The notes under the pieces: generated by a model
Databases searched by the model: none
The model's input: the letters and a program-made list of their open reading frames with translations, nothing else
Told to the model about the DNA's origin: nothing
Assembly: GCF_001766675.1 (NCBI RefSeq)
Contig: NZ_MJLT01000045.1
Span: 124,001 to 188,000 of the forward strand
Direction: 5' to 3'
DNA: 64,000 nucleotides
DNA from: Arthrobacter sp. SW1
GTDB lineage: Bacteria > Actinomycetota > Actinomycetes > Actinomycetales > Micrococcaceae
Translations under genes and position numbers: made by a program
In this document: positions 30,437 through 39,068 of the stretch, piece by piece
How the letters are laid out: each line of letters starts with the position of its first letter
Position numbering within the stretch: the first letter of the stretch is position 1

Positions 30437-30748
30437 TCAGGACGTCCAGTGCAGCTGGATGGCCTCGGCGATCCGCCCGGATTCCACGTTCACCCTGAAC
30501 GCCACCGGCGCCTTGCCCGTTTCCTCCACCACTGAGTCGCTGTAGACCCGCCCACAGGAGGGGCACAGCGTGAACAGCTCGCCGTCGTCGGGCCAGGAAG
30601 CCAGGCCTGCCGGAACATCCGGGCCGGCGTGGATGGGCACGCCATCGGAGTTCGCCGGGATCAGCCCGTCCCTGGCAACTGTGTTGCCGCAGACGCAAGT
30701 GATCGTGGTGACATCGTGGCCGCTGACGGTGGCGGATTCGGTGTCCAT
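30437..30748 (-). CDS. Hypothetical protein with CxC and CxxC motifs
   Basis: I do not recognise this 103-aa protein. It has CVCGN at about residue 18-22 and CPSCGRVYSD at about 62-71, a spacing that could form a zinc ribbon or a rubredoxin-like metal site, and then an FRVNVESGRIAEAIQLHW tail. It has no signal peptide or membrane segment. Coding is supported by strand codon bias and by the tight fit between its neighbours: it starts after the alpha-galactosidase terminator region and its stop abuts the ABM gene. Confidence 0.75.
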   Translation of the reverse strand: MDTESATVSGHDVTTITCVCGNTVARDGLIPANSDGVPIHAGPDVPAGLASWPDDGELFTLCPSCGRVYSDSVVEETGKAPVAFRVNVESGRIAEAIQLHWTS

Positions 30749-30823
30749 GGCAGCCTCCCGGCGATCGAAGGACCCTTAGCCACAGCCTACGCCGGGGCGC
30801 GCAACAGCAGGGGAAAACTGCGG

Positions 30824-30870
30824 GGCCCGCTCTACGCCGAATGCGCGGGGCAAAGGACGCAGAGCGGGCC
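30824..30870 (-). terminator. Possible terminator of the alpha-galactosidase gene
   Basis: GGCCCGCTCT (30824-30833) and AGAGCGGGCC (30861-30870) are a perfect 10-bp inverted repeat with a 27-nt loop, lying 23 nt beyond the alpha-galactosidase stop on the minus strand. There is no T-tract. Confidence 0.45.
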
Positions 30871-30892
30871 TCACAACGCAGGACAACGGTGC

Positions 30893-33124
30893 CTACACCG
30901 CGCTCACCTTCAGCAGCAACGCGTGCTCTGGCCGCAGCACAGGCAGCGGCAACCCGACCTCGGTGAGGAAGCGGCCGCTGGCGGTCAGGCCGCCGTCGAG
31001 CCATGCGGGTGGCTGGATCTGCACGAAGGGGCTGGCGGCGTCGCCTTCCACCGTGACGGGGAGGTCGGCGGAGGTGGGCATCAGCGCCTCCACCTTGTAC
31101 GTCCGTTCCGGGTCCAGGCCCGGAATGCCCACCCGGCCCGGCACCTCGGCGGCGATCGAGGCGAGCACGACGGCGGCGAACAGCGCCTCTGAGCGGTCCT
31201 GCGCCACGACGCCGTGGAGACGCAGTTGCGGCTCGCCCAGGTCCGCATGCACCCGTACCCCGGAATGCAGGAGGCCGCGGTGCTCTTTGTAGATCGAGAT
31301 GATCCGCTTCAGCACGATCCGTTCCCGCTCCGTGGCCTGACGGATGTCCCATTCCATGCCGAAGTGGCCGAACAGGGCGGTGATGGCGCGGAAAGTGATG
31401 TCGTGCGTGCGGCCCGTGGTGTGCGAGTGGGTCGGGCCGACATGTGCGCCCACCAGTTCCGGCGGGAGGACGGCCTGAGTCCAGCGCTGGATGGTCTGGC
31501 GTTCCAAGGCGTCGTTGCAGTCCGAGGCCCACACGCGGTCCGTGCGTTGCAGGATGCCGAGGTCCACGCGGGCCCCGCCGGAAGAGCAGGACTCGATTTC
31601 CACGTGCGGGTGCGCGGCCTTCAGGGCATCGAAAAGCCGGTACGCGGCGAGCGTCTGTTCGTGCACGGAGGGCCGGCCGCGGTGGCCGTGTTCGGTGAGG
31701 TCCCGGTTCTGGTCCCACTTCAGATAGGCGATGTTGTTTTCACGAAGCAAGGCGTCGATGCGCTCGTAGATGTACTGCCAGGCCTGCGGGTTGGCGAGGT
31801 CGATGATGTGCTGGTTGCGCCATTCCAGCGGCAAGCGCCCGCCGTCCTTGTGGGACTTGGCCGCCGGGCCCACGATCCAGTCCGGGTGCGCACGGGCGAC
31901 GTCCGAATCCAGGTTCACCATTTCCGGCTCCACCCACAGCCCGAACTCCATGCCGCGGGAATTCACGGCGTCGATCAACGGGGTGAGGCCTTCCGGCCAC
32001 AACGTCTCGTCCACGAACCAGTCGCCCAGCCCGGCGTGGTCGTCGCGGCGCCCGCGGAACCAGCCGTCGTCGAGCACGAAGCGCTCAACGCCCAGCTCCG
32101 CCGCAGACTCTGCCAGCTCGATCAGCGGCTCGATCCGATGGTCGAAGTACACGGCCTCCCAGGTGTTCAGGACCACCGGCCGGGCCTTGCCCGAGCCGCC
32201 GCGCTCGCCGTCGGCGCTCTGCGTGCGGACGTGCTGCGGGCGGGCGCGGAACCAGTCGTAAAAACGCTCCGTGACGCCGTCCACGCCGCGGTCCGAATAC
32301 GCTGCGTAGAGCACCGGGGTCGCATATGAGGCGCCGGAGGCGAGGACGATCTCGCCCGGTCCCAACAGCTCCGCGGCACCCAGCATGCGGCGGCCGTCGG
32401 CAAGGGAGTCGAGGTACTGTTCGTGGTTGCCGGACCAGCCGAAATGCACGGCCCACACCCGTCCCGAACGGTTGGCGAAACCTGCCGTGCCCGCGGCGAC
32501 GAGCAGCGACGAGTCGTGCCCGGTGCGGCCGTGCCGGCCGGAACGGACCCAGGTGCCCTGTGCGATCTGGTGCCGCTGCGGGTGGTTTTCGCGGCACCAG
32601 CGGCCAGTGAGGTCCAGCAGTTCGACGGCGTCCCCCGGCACCGGGAGCACCAGCCCCAGTTCGTCCAGCTGGTACGGCGTATCCCCGGTATTCGTGAGCG
32701 CGTGGCTCAGTTCCAGCAGGCCGCCCGGGTTCAGGTGCAGCATGGTGCGGACTTCGAGGCCGGCCTCCGGATCGCTGTGAAGCACGACGGCGGTGTCCCC
32801 GCCGTTCTGTGCCGGCACCCGCTCAGCGGATACCACCCGCAGCGCGGGGGAGAAGGCGAAACCGGGTACTCCGCCGTCGCTGCGCTGCCCGCGCGGTCCC
32901 GGACGGCCAAGCCAGCCGGAGGAAGCCTGGGGGAGCAGCCCGCCCACGATCGGGGTGTCGAGGGCCGAATGCGGCACCGGAGCACCGAGCAGTTCGAGAT
33001 CCGGCAGCTCGCTGCCGAGGTCCGCGCCCCAGTGGACAACCTGGGCCTCGCCGGTATGGAAAGCGAGAAGCAGGCTCGTTCCGGCGGAGCGCAGATGGAG
33101 CGGGCTCGGGTACATGGAGTCCAT
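30893..33124 (-). CDS. Alpha-galactosidase, glycoside hydrolase family 36
   Basis: The 743-aa enzyme releases galactose from melibiose, raffinose-type sugars. An N-terminal beta-sandwich (about 1-310) precedes a TIM barrel with NTWEAVYFDH, FVLDDGWF, GLWVEPEMVN, the nucleophile in AYLKWDQNRDLTE (Asp471), ESCSSGGARVDLG, and the acid/base Asp535 in RVWASDCNDALERQ; a C-terminal beta domain ends with TEVGLPLPVL. It has no signal peptide, so sugars are cleaved inside after uptake. It is last in the minus-strand operon, behind the ABC transporter genes. The start at 33124 or the ATG three codons later are both possible. Confidence 0.93.
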   Translation of the reverse strand: MDSMYPSPLHLRSAGTSLLLAFHTGEAQVVHWGADLGSELPDLELLGAPVPHSALDTPIVGGLLPQASSGWLGRPGPRGQRSDGGVPGFAFSPALRVVSAERVPAQNGGDTAVVLHSDPEAGLEVRTMLHLNPGGLLELSHALTNTGDTPYQLDELGLVLPVPGDAVELLDLTGRWCRENHPQRHQIAQGTWVRSGRHGRTGHDSSLLVAAGTAGFANRSGRVWAVHFGWSGNHEQYLDSLADGRRMLGAAELLGPGEIVLASGASYATPVLYAAYSDRGVDGVTERFYDWFRARPQHVRTQSADGERGGSGKARPVVLNTWEAVYFDHRIEPLIELAESAAELGVERFVLDDGWFRGRRDDHAGLGDWFVDETLWPEGLTPLIDAVNSRGMEFGLWVEPEMVNLDSDVARAHPDWIVGPAAKSHKDGGRLPLEWRNQHIIDLANPQAWQYIYERIDALLRENNIAYLKWDQNRDLTEHGHRGRPSVHEQTLAAYRLFDALKAAHPHVEIESCSSGGARVDLGILQRTDRVWASDCNDALERQTIQRWTQAVLPPELVGAHVGPTHSHTTGRTHDITFRAITALFGHFGMEWDIRQATERERIVLKRIISIYKEHRGLLHSGVRVHADLGEPQLRLHGVVAQDRSEALFAAVVLASIAAEVPGRVGIPGLDPERTYKVEALMPTSADLPVTVEGDAASPFVQIQPPAWLDGGLTASGRFLTEVGLPLPVLRPEHALLLKVSAV

Positions 33125-33143
33125 GGGGTGTCTTTCTTTTCTG

Positions 33144-33208
33144 GCAACGCGGGGTCACTTACGGCCGGTGTTGCGGCGCAGGATGGGCCGTAACTGACCC
33201 CGCGTTGC
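33144..33208. repeat. Imperfect inverted repeat, copy 2 of the GGGGTCA-TTACGGCC family
   Basis: Arms at 33144-33166 and 33186-33208 (23 bp, one mismatch) flank 19 nt. The arm core ACGCGGGGTCA.TTACGGCC is the same as in the repeat at 1019-1089. It lies between the binding-protein stop and the alpha-galactosidase start, so within an operon. Confidence 0.82.
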
Positions 33209-33221
33209 GGAGGAGGGGGTG

Positions 33222-34574
33222 CTACTTGGCGAAGAGGGAGTTGACCTGTTCATTGGCCGCGGACAGTGAGCTGGCCGGGGCCTTTCCGGTGACGACGGCG
33301 TCCATGGCGGGCTTCATGATGCCTGCCACCTTGGCGGCGTTGTCCGTGATGGGCAGCATGAAGGTGGTCTTGTCCTTGACGTGCTGGGTGAAGGCGCTGA
33401 CGTCCACACCCTTGGCCTTGAATGCTGCCGCGGCCTTGTCCGAAGAGCCCTTGATGGCGGGAAAGACGACGGCCTTCGCGGCCACGACATCCTGGCAGGC
33501 GGCGGAAGCGAGGTACTCGACCCACTTGACGGCGGCGTCCTTCTTCTTGGTGCCCGCCCAGATGGAGTCGGCCAGGCCGTTGAACATCGAGGCACGCTGG
33601 CCCTCGGGGCCCTGCGGGGTGGGCGCGATGCCGACGTCGATTCCCTTGTAGCCCGTGTACTGGCCGATCATCCATGAGCCATGGCTGTTGATGGCTGCCT
33701 TGCCGGCGCCGAAGCTGTCTGCAGCGTTGGCGCCGACGGTGGCTTCCAGCTTGGGCATGTAGCCCTTCTGGGCCAGCGAGGCCCACCACGCGATGGTGTC
33801 CTGGACGCGCTTGTCGTCGTAGTTGTAATGGGTGCCCCAGGGGTTCTTGTCCGTGGTGGTCCAGCCGAGGGACGCTGCCAGGAAGCTCCACTCGGTCTGG
33901 CCGGCGTTCTCCCCGCCGGAACCGCCCAATCCAAGGCCGTAGACGGCCACGTTGTTCTTGTCGAAGCCGGGCTCGTCTCCGCGCTTGCCGTTTTTGTCCA
34001 CGGTGAGGCGGGCGATTGCCTTCTCGTAGCTGCCGCCGTCCTGCGGGTTCCACTTCAGGGAGGCCATCTGCTCAGCCGTCAGCCCGGCGTCGGCGGCCAT
34101 CTTCTTGTTGTAGAACAGGGCGACGGTGTCCCAGTCCTTGGGCAGGCCGTAGCGTTTGCCGTCCTGGCCTACCCAGAGGTCAGCGAGGCCCTCGTTGTAC
34201 TGGGAGAGGTCCACCTTGTCGTTGGCTACTGCGTCATCGAGCGCCACCAGCTGTTTGGTCTTGATGAAGTCCGGGTACTTGGCCAAGTGGTTGGTGAATA
34301 CATCGGGGGCGGTGCCGGCGGCCATGCCGTTGGTGATCTTTCCCCAGTAGTCGTCCCAGCCGGTCTGGGTGATCTTGACCTTGATGTCCGGGTGGGTTTT
34401 TTGGAAGTCCGTGGCGCACTGCTGGTAGGCGGGGAGCTGGTTGGCGTCCCAGAGCCAGTAGCTGATCTCGCCCTTGGCGGAGTCACCGCCGGTGCTTCCG
34501 CCACCGCAGGCGGAGAGCGCAAGTGCGGCGGCAGCAGCGACGGCAACGGCGCCGATTGCCTTCTTGGTGTTCAT
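33222..34574 (-). CDS. Carbohydrate ABC transporter substrate-binding lipoprotein
   Basis: The 450-aa protein is an extracellular solute-binding protein (family 1). The N-terminus MNTKKAIGAVAVAAAAALAL leads into a lipobox LSAC with Cys23 as the lipidated residue, followed by a GGG-rich linker. The rest has typical motifs: WDANQLPAYQQCATDFQKTH, the VAGTAPDVF-like MAAGTAPDVFTNHLAKYPD, and AAINSHGSWMIGQY. It delivers an alpha-galactoside to the permeases at 34615 and 35551. No ATPase gene is in the cluster, so a shared MsiK-type ATPase encoded elsewhere is probable. Confidence 0.93.
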   Translation of the reverse strand: MNTKKAIGAVAVAAAAALALSACGGGSTGGDSAKGEISYWLWDANQLPAYQQCATDFQKTHPDIKVKITQTGWDDYWGKITNGMAAGTAPDVFTNHLAKYPDFIKTKQLVALDDAVANDKVDLSQYNEGLADLWVGQDGKRYGLPKDWDTVALFYNKKMAADAGLTAEQMASLKWNPQDGGSYEKAIARLTVDKNGKRGDEPGFDKNNVAVYGLGLGGSGGENAGQTEWSFLAASLGWTTTDKNPWGTHYNYDDKRVQDTIAWWASLAQKGYMPKLEATVGANAADSFGAGKAAINSHGSWMIGQYTGYKGIDVGIAPTPQGPEGQRASMFNGLADSIWAGTKKKDAAVKWVEYLASAACQDVVAAKAVVFPAIKGSSDKAAAAFKAKGVDVSAFTQHVKDKTTFMLPITDNAAKVAGIMKPAMDAVVTGKAPASSLSAANEQVNSLFAK

Positions 34575-34614
34575 CGTGGGTCCTTACGTTTGATGGATGC
34601 GGGGATGGGGGAAG

Positions 34615-35541
34615 CTATTTGGTTCCGTTGAAGCCGATGGAGTTGACGATCTTCTTGCCGAAGAGGGCGAAGAGGATCAGCACGGGCGTGGCCGAAACAA
34701 GCGTGGCGGCCATGAGGCCTGACCAGTCCGGTGCACCTTGCGGGGACTGGGACTTGAAGACACCCAGGCCCACGGTCAGTACCCGGGATTCTTCGGAGGT
34801 GCCTACGAGCAGGGGCCAGAAATATTCGTTCCACTGCCCCATGAAGGTGAGCAGCGCGAGCGTGGCGATCGGGGCGGCCGCGTTCGGCATGACGATCTGG
34901 AAGAAGATCCGCCAGTGCCTGGCGCCGTCGAGCATTGCTGCCTCTTCCACTTCGCGGGACATGTTCAGGAAGAACTGGCGCATGAAGAAGACGGCGAACG
35001 GCGTCATGAACAGGTACGGCAGCACCAGGCCGAGCATCGAGTTGAGCAGGCCCAGGTTCTTCACCAGCAGGAAGTTGGGCAGCGCCGTGAAGATCGGCGG
35101 TACCAGCATGGTGGCGAGGAAGAGGGAGAACACACCGTCGCGGCCCTTCCAGCGCAGCCGGGCGAAGGCGTAGGCGGCCATCGAGCTGAAGAAGACAGCG
35201 CCGGCGGTGGTGATGCTGGAGAAGAGCAGCGAGTTCCAGAGGTACTGCCAGAAGTTGATTGACGCTCCGGAGCCGCCTTCGGCGATGGCTTCTTCCGCGG
35301 TCTGGAGGCCGAACACGCGCTTGAAAGCGCCGAGGTTGAAGTCCGCCGGCAGCAGGCTTGCCGAGTTGGCCGCGAGGGAACCGTTGGTGGAGAGTGCCGT
35401 GCGCAGCACCCAGTAAAAGGGGAGGACGCTGACGGCGATCGCGACGGCGAGCAGGACCCAGGCGATGGTGCGGCGCCAATTGAACGGCTTCTTTTGCGGA
35501 CGCCGGCGGGAGTCCGCCGGGCGGGTGTCGATGGTGGTCAT
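34615..35541 (-). CDS. Carbohydrate ABC transporter permease (MalG-type)
   Basis: The 308-aa protein has six membrane helices and the binding-protein-dependent permease EAA loop EEAAMLDGARHWRIFFQIVMP that docks on the ATPase. The longer periplasmic loop after TM1 (NGSLAANSASLLPADFNLG) is usual for MalG-type sugar permeases. It starts 9 nt after the partner permease gene stops. Confidence 0.93.
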   Translation of the reverse strand: MTTIDTRPADSRRRPQKKPFNWRRTIAWVLLAVAIAVSVLPFYWVLRTALSTNGSLAANSASLLPADFNLGAFKRVFGLQTAEEAIAEGGSGASINFWQYLWNSLLFSSITTAGAVFFSSMAAYAFARLRWKGRDGVFSLFLATMLVPPIFTALPNFLLVKNLGLLNSMLGLVLPYLFMTPFAVFFMRQFFLNMSREVEEAAMLDGARHWRIFFQIVMPNAAAPIATLALLTFMGQWNEYFWPLLVGTSEESRVLTVGLGVFKSQSPQGAPDWSGLMAATLVSATPVLILFALFGKKIVNSIGFNGTK

Positions 35542-35550
35542 GGGGTGTCC

Positions 35551-36510
35551 TTAGTCCAGGTCCGACTGGTTGCCGCGGAGGGACTTCATCTGGATGAAGG
35601 CCACGAGGGCGAGGATGAGGAAGAGGATGACGGCGAGGGCCGAGCCATAGCCGAAGTCCTGTTCGTTGAAGGCGCGCTGGTAGATGTAGAACTGCAGCAC
35701 GCGGGTGGCGTTGACGGGCCCGCCGGCGGTGGTGACGGCGACGGTATCGAAGACCTGGAAGGACCCGATCACGGTGACCACCAGGACCAGGACCAGTACC
35801 GGGCGCAGCAGCGGGAGGGTGATCCGCCAGAAGGTGCTGATGGCCTTGGAGCCGTCGATGCTGGCGGCTTCGTAGACGCTGTGGGGAATGGCCTGCAGGC
35901 CGGCGAAGATGAGCAGCGCCGTGTAGCCCATGTGGCGCCAAGTGTTGATGAGGGCCTGGGTGGGGATGGCCCATTGCTCGCTGCCGAAGAAGGCCACGCG
36001 GGGCAGCCCGGTCCATTCGATGAGCTGGTTGACGATGCCGATCTGGTAATCCAGCATCCAGAACCACAGCAGGGCGGCGATGACGTTGGCCATCAGGTAG
36101 GGCATCAGGAGCGCCCCGCGGACGATGGTGGACTTCGCCACCCGGTGCATCAGGATCGCCAGGCCGAGGGCCAGCGCGGTCTGCAGCACGATGTTGATGA
36201 GGACGTACTGGCTAGTGACGCCGAGGGCGTTCCAGAACAGCGGATCCTTGGCGATGCGTTCGTAGTTCCGGGTGCCGATCCATTCGGGGTCGCCGAGGAT
36301 GCTGTACTCGGTGAAGCTCAGGTAGATCCCGCGGATGGTGGGGACCAGGTAGAAGAGTACGAAGCCGAGCATGGCCGGTGCGATGAAGAGGAGCGCGATC
36401 TTGAGATCGCCGGTGCCGCGGAAGTCCGCGGCAGGCTTTCCCCGTCTCCGCGACTTCTGCGGCCCACCGGCCGAGAGCCCCGGACCGGGCTGTTTGGTGA
36501 GCGTGGTCAT
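35551..36510 (-). CDS. Carbohydrate ABC transporter permease (MalF-type)
   Basis: The 319-aa membrane protein has six helices, the N-terminal start of MalF-like sugar permeases (LKIALLFIAPAMLGFVLFYLVP) and the EAA loop VYEAASIDGSKAISTFWRITLP. It is the first gene of the minus-strand operon (permease, permease, binding protein, alpha-galactosidase). LacI-type operators lie 40-135 nt upstream of its start. Confidence 0.93.
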   Translation of the reverse strand: MTTLTKQPGPGLSAGGPQKSRRRGKPAADFRGTGDLKIALLFIAPAMLGFVLFYLVPTIRGIYLSFTEYSILGDPEWIGTRNYERIAKDPLFWNALGVTSQYVLINIVLQTALALGLAILMHRVAKSTIVRGALLMPYLMANVIAALLWFWMLDYQIGIVNQLIEWTGLPRVAFFGSEQWAIPTQALINTWRHMGYTALLIFAGLQAIPHSVYEAASIDGSKAISTFWRITLPLLRPVLVLVLVVTVIGSFQVFDTVAVTTAGGPVNATRVLQFYIYQRAFNEQDFGYGSALAVILFLILALVAFIQMKSLRGNQSDLD

Positions 36511-36549
36511 CTTCGACCTTTCGGTGTGACATGGCTAACAACTGGGTTG

Positions 36550-36567
36550 AATCTACACGAGTAGATT
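36550..36567. promoter_or_regulatory. LacI-type operator O1
   Basis: AATCTACACGAGTAGATT is a 7+7 palindrome with central ACGA, the even-spaced CG-centred layout of LacI/GalR family sites, 40 nt upstream of the first permease gene. Its likely ligand is the LacI protein encoded at 36829. Confidence 0.75.
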
Positions 36568-36628
36568 TCTGGGCGTCAAGGGCTGATGTTAACTTTTGTT
36601 AGAAATTTTGTTCTTTATTGCGTTCTGA

Positions 36629-36644
36629 TTGACTCGAGTAGATC
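36629..36644. promoter_or_regulatory. LacI-type operator O2
   Basis: TTGACTCGAGTAGATC shares the CGAGTAGAT half with O1 and is centred on CTCGAG; it lies 79 bp from O1 and upstream of the small ORF and lacI, so the repressor could loop between both sites and control both directions. Confidence 0.65.
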
Positions 36645-36698
36645 CCGCTGCGACACTCAAGGAACTCCACACCGCGAGGCCCAAGGAGGAGCCGGACA

Positions 36699-36818
36699 AT
36701 GACGTTTTCACTCGGAACGGCAGGCGCCGGGCAGTTTGTCGGCCAATTCACCAAACCTGCCCCGGAAAGCCTTCATGCACAGGCCGCTGCGCCGCGGGCG
36801 GAAACGGTCCCCAACTAG
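36699..36818 (+). CDS. Small ORF (39 aa) upstream of lacI, possible leader peptide
   Basis: An ATG at 36699 with a very strong AAGGAGG 8-10 nt upstream opens a 39-codon frame (MTFSLGTAGAGQFVGQFTKP at the start) that ends at a TAG overlapping the TAGGAT sequence 10 nt before lacI. I recognise no family. It could be a translated leader, a short functional protein or the remnant of a displaced gene. The ribosome binding site is better than that of most genes here, which is the main support. Confidence 0.42.
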   Translation: MTFSLGTAGAGQFVGQFTKPAPESLHAQAAAPRAETVPN

Positions 36819-36828
36819 GATGTTGGCT

Positions 36829-37848
36829 ATGCCGGACCTCTCCGCCTCCCTGCCTGCCGCCGTCACGCGCAAGGACGTTGCCCGCTTGGCGGGCGTCAGC
36901 ACCGCCGTCGTGAGCTATGTGGTCAACGGAGGGCCGAAGAACGTGGCGCCGGCTACGCAGGAGAAGGTCCGGCAGGCCATTGCCACGCTCGGCTACCGGC
37001 CCAACGTCACGGCGCGGGCCCTCAAGATGGGGTCTTCGCGCATCCTTGGGATGGTGGTTCCCAAGATCACCAGCCCGTTCTTCGCCAAGCTGGCCCAAGC
37101 CGTCGAGAAGGCCGCCGAGGACGAAGGCTATGCCATGTTGCTGGGTGACTCGCGCGATTCGCTCACCGTGGAACGGCACCACCTGAGCAACTTCGTGGAT
37201 CGCCAGGTGGACGGAGTGTTCCTCTGCTCCGTGCTGAACCACCGGCCGGAAGTCGGTGAACTGGAACGCCGGGGCATCAGGACGGTCCTGCTGAACTTCT
37301 CCGAGTACCCCTTGGAGATTGATGCCATCGGCCCGGAATTCGTGGGAAGTTCCCGCCGGGCCGTGGAACACCTGGCAAGCCACGGGCACCGCGACATCGC
37401 CTTGGTGCAGGGCCTGGTCACCGGAAATACGCTGGACGGCCGCGAAGTCGGCTGGCGGGAGGCGCTCAAGGGCCTGGGCGCCTCGGAGGGCCGGATCTTC
37501 CGTTGCACCTTCGACCGGCCCGGCGGCTACGACGCCGGCCAGCGCTTCCTCGCCTTGGCGGACCGCCCCACTGCCGTCTTCGTGACGTCTGATGAACAGG
37601 CCGTGGGCTTCCTGAAGGCACTGCACGAGGCCGGCCTGCGGGTCCCGGAAGACGTCGCCGTCATGTCATTCGATGGCTCCGAGGAAGCTGAATTTTCCTG
37701 GCCGCCGCTGAGCACGGTCCGGCAGCCCGTCAAGCAAATGGCCGAGGCCGGTGTCCGGGCTATCATCGGCTCCGGGCGGGACGAAGCGCCGCGCACCCAG
37801 GTGTTCGACTGTGAGTTGGTCCTGCGTGCGTCCTGCGGCTGCCAATGA
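36829..37848 (+). CDS. LacI family transcriptional regulator
   Basis: The 339-aa protein has an N-terminal LacI helix-turn-helix (TRKDVARLAGVSTAVVSYVVN) and hinge (RPNVTARALKMGSSRILGMVV), then a periplasmic-binding-like effector domain (VPKITSPFFAKLAQAVEK, VDGVFLCSVLNHRPEV, FVTSDEQAVGFLKALHEAGL, STVRQPVKQMAEAGV). It ends with a Cys-containing CELVLRASCGCQ. The start at 36829 is chosen by alignment with the family; TAGGAT 7 nt upstream may indicate a leaderless transcript, alternatively its AGGA may serve as ribosome binding site. It should repress the divergent transport operon. Confidence 0.92.
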   Translation: MPDLSASLPAAVTRKDVARLAGVSTAVVSYVVNGGPKNVAPATQEKVRQAIATLGYRPNVTARALKMGSSRILGMVVPKITSPFFAKLAQAVEKAAEDEGYAMLLGDSRDSLTVERHHLSNFVDRQVDGVFLCSVLNHRPEVGELERRGIRTVLLNFSEYPLEIDAIGPEFVGSSRRAVEHLASHGHRDIALVQGLVTGNTLDGREVGWREALKGLGASEGRIFRCTFDRPGGYDAGQRFLALADRPTAVFVTSDEQAVGFLKALHEAGLRVPEDVAVMSFDGSEEAEFSWPPLSTVRQPVKQMAEAGVRAIIGSGRDEAPRTQVFDCELVLRASCGCQ

Positions 37849-37894
37849 TCTCCTTAAGACTGAACTCCTGAAACTGAAGACGGAAAAGGAAACC

Positions 37895-38911
37895 ATGAAG
37901 ATTCTTGTTACCGGCGGCACGGGCTATATCGGTTCGCATACGGTGTTGGCCCTGTTGGAGTCCGGCCATGAGGTGGTTGTGGTGGACAACCTGGTCAACT
38001 CGTCCGAAGAGTCCCTGCGCCGGGTGGCCGAGCTGGCCGGCAAGGCTGCGGTCTTCGTTGAGGCTGACCTGCTGGACGAGCCGGCATTGGAGAGTGTTTT
38101 CGGGCAGCACAGCGTTGACGCGGTGATCCATTTCGCGGGGTTGAAGGCCGTGGGCGAGTCCGTGCAGCAGCCGCTGGCGTACTACCACAACAACATCGTG
38201 GGCACCCTGAACCTGCTCCGGGCCATGGATGCGCATGACGTACGTTCGATCGTGTTCTCTTCCTCGGCCACTGTGTACGGGGAGCACAACCCGATCCCGT
38301 ACATCGAGAAGATGGAGATCGGGGCGAACAACCCCTACGGGCGTACCAAGGAACAGATCGAAGACATCCTCACCGACCTCGGCGCCGCGGACACCCGCTG
38401 GCATGTGGCACTGCTGCGCTACTTCAACCCGGTCGGCGCGCACCCCTCGGGACGGATCGGCGAGGACCCGCAGGGAATCCCGAACAACCTCGTCCCGTTC
38501 ATCGCGCAGGTCGCCGTGGGCCGGCGGGAGAAACTGATGGTGTTCGGCGGGGACTACGACACCCCGGACGGCACGGCCCTGCGGGATTACATCCACGTGG
38601 TGGACCTCGCCGACGGGCACGTCGCGGCCCTGGATTACGTCGCCACCCGGCCCGGCGTGCACCGCTGGAACCTGGGCTCAGGGCGCGGAACTTCCGTACT
38701 GGAGATGCTGCATTCCTTCGAAAAAGCGGTCGGCCACGCCCTGCCGTACGAGATCACTTCCCGCCGGCCCGGCGACCTGCCCGCGTTCTGGGCCGACGCG
38801 TCCTCGGCCCTGGCGGACCTGGGCTGGTCCACCACCAAGACCATCGACCAGATGACCGAAGACCACTGGCGCTGGCAGAAAAACAACCCCAACGGCTACA
38901 ACGCCTCCTAG
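37895..38911 (+). CDS. galE: UDP-glucose 4-epimerase
   Basis: GalE interconverts UDP-galactose and UDP-glucose in the Leloir pathway, the logical step after alpha-galactosidase. The 338-aa protein has the NAD-binding MKILVTGGTGYIGSHTVLAL, catalytic SSSATVYG and the Tyr-x3-Lys in NNPYGRTKEQIED, plus RYFNPVGAHPSGRIGEDP and the C-terminal RRPGDLPAFWADASSA. It starts 46 nt after lacI with GGAAAAGGA upstream, so the two are cotranscribed and regulated together. galK and galT are not in the window. Confidence 0.96.
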   Translation: MKILVTGGTGYIGSHTVLALLESGHEVVVVDNLVNSSEESLRRVAELAGKAAVFVEADLLDEPALESVFGQHSVDAVIHFAGLKAVGESVQQPLAYYHNNIVGTLNLLRAMDAHDVRSIVFSSSATVYGEHNPIPYIEKMEIGANNPYGRTKEQIEDILTDLGAADTRWHVALLRYFNPVGAHPSGRIGEDPQGIPNNLVPFIAQVAVGRREKLMVFGGDYDTPDGTALRDYIHVVDLADGHVAALDYVATRPGVHRWNLGSGRGTSVLEMLHSFEKAVGHALPYEITSRRPGDLPAFWADASSALADLGWSTTKTIDQMTEDHWRWQKNNPNGYNAS

Positions 38912-38940
38912 CCAGGCCCGGCACACCGGAACACACGACA

Positions 38941-38975
38941 GACGGCCGCCCACCTCGAAAAGGTGGGCGGCCGTC
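38941..38975. terminator. Terminator after galE
   Basis: A perfect 15-bp stem GACGGCCGCCCACCT with its complement and a CGAAA loop, 29 nt downstream of galE. Confidence 0.85.
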
Positions 38976-39068
38976 GTCGTACCGTCCCTGTTTACAGGGC
39001 CGGGCCGCATGAAGAGATCCTCATTTTCGTTTCATGGGAGGCTCATCCGAGCCTGCAACGATGAATCC

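Larger units (their letters stand above)
36511..36828. other. Divergent control region of the alpha-galactoside locus
   Basis: This 318-nt region separates the transporter operon from lacI-galE. It contains two operator candidates sharing CGAGTAGAT (36550-36567 and 36629-36644), an AT-rich stretch (36585-36625) unusual for this genome that suits divergent promoters, a CTAACAA...TTGTTAG inverted pair (36535-36541, 36596-36602), and a 39-codon ORF with a strong ribosome binding site. Confidence 0.6.
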
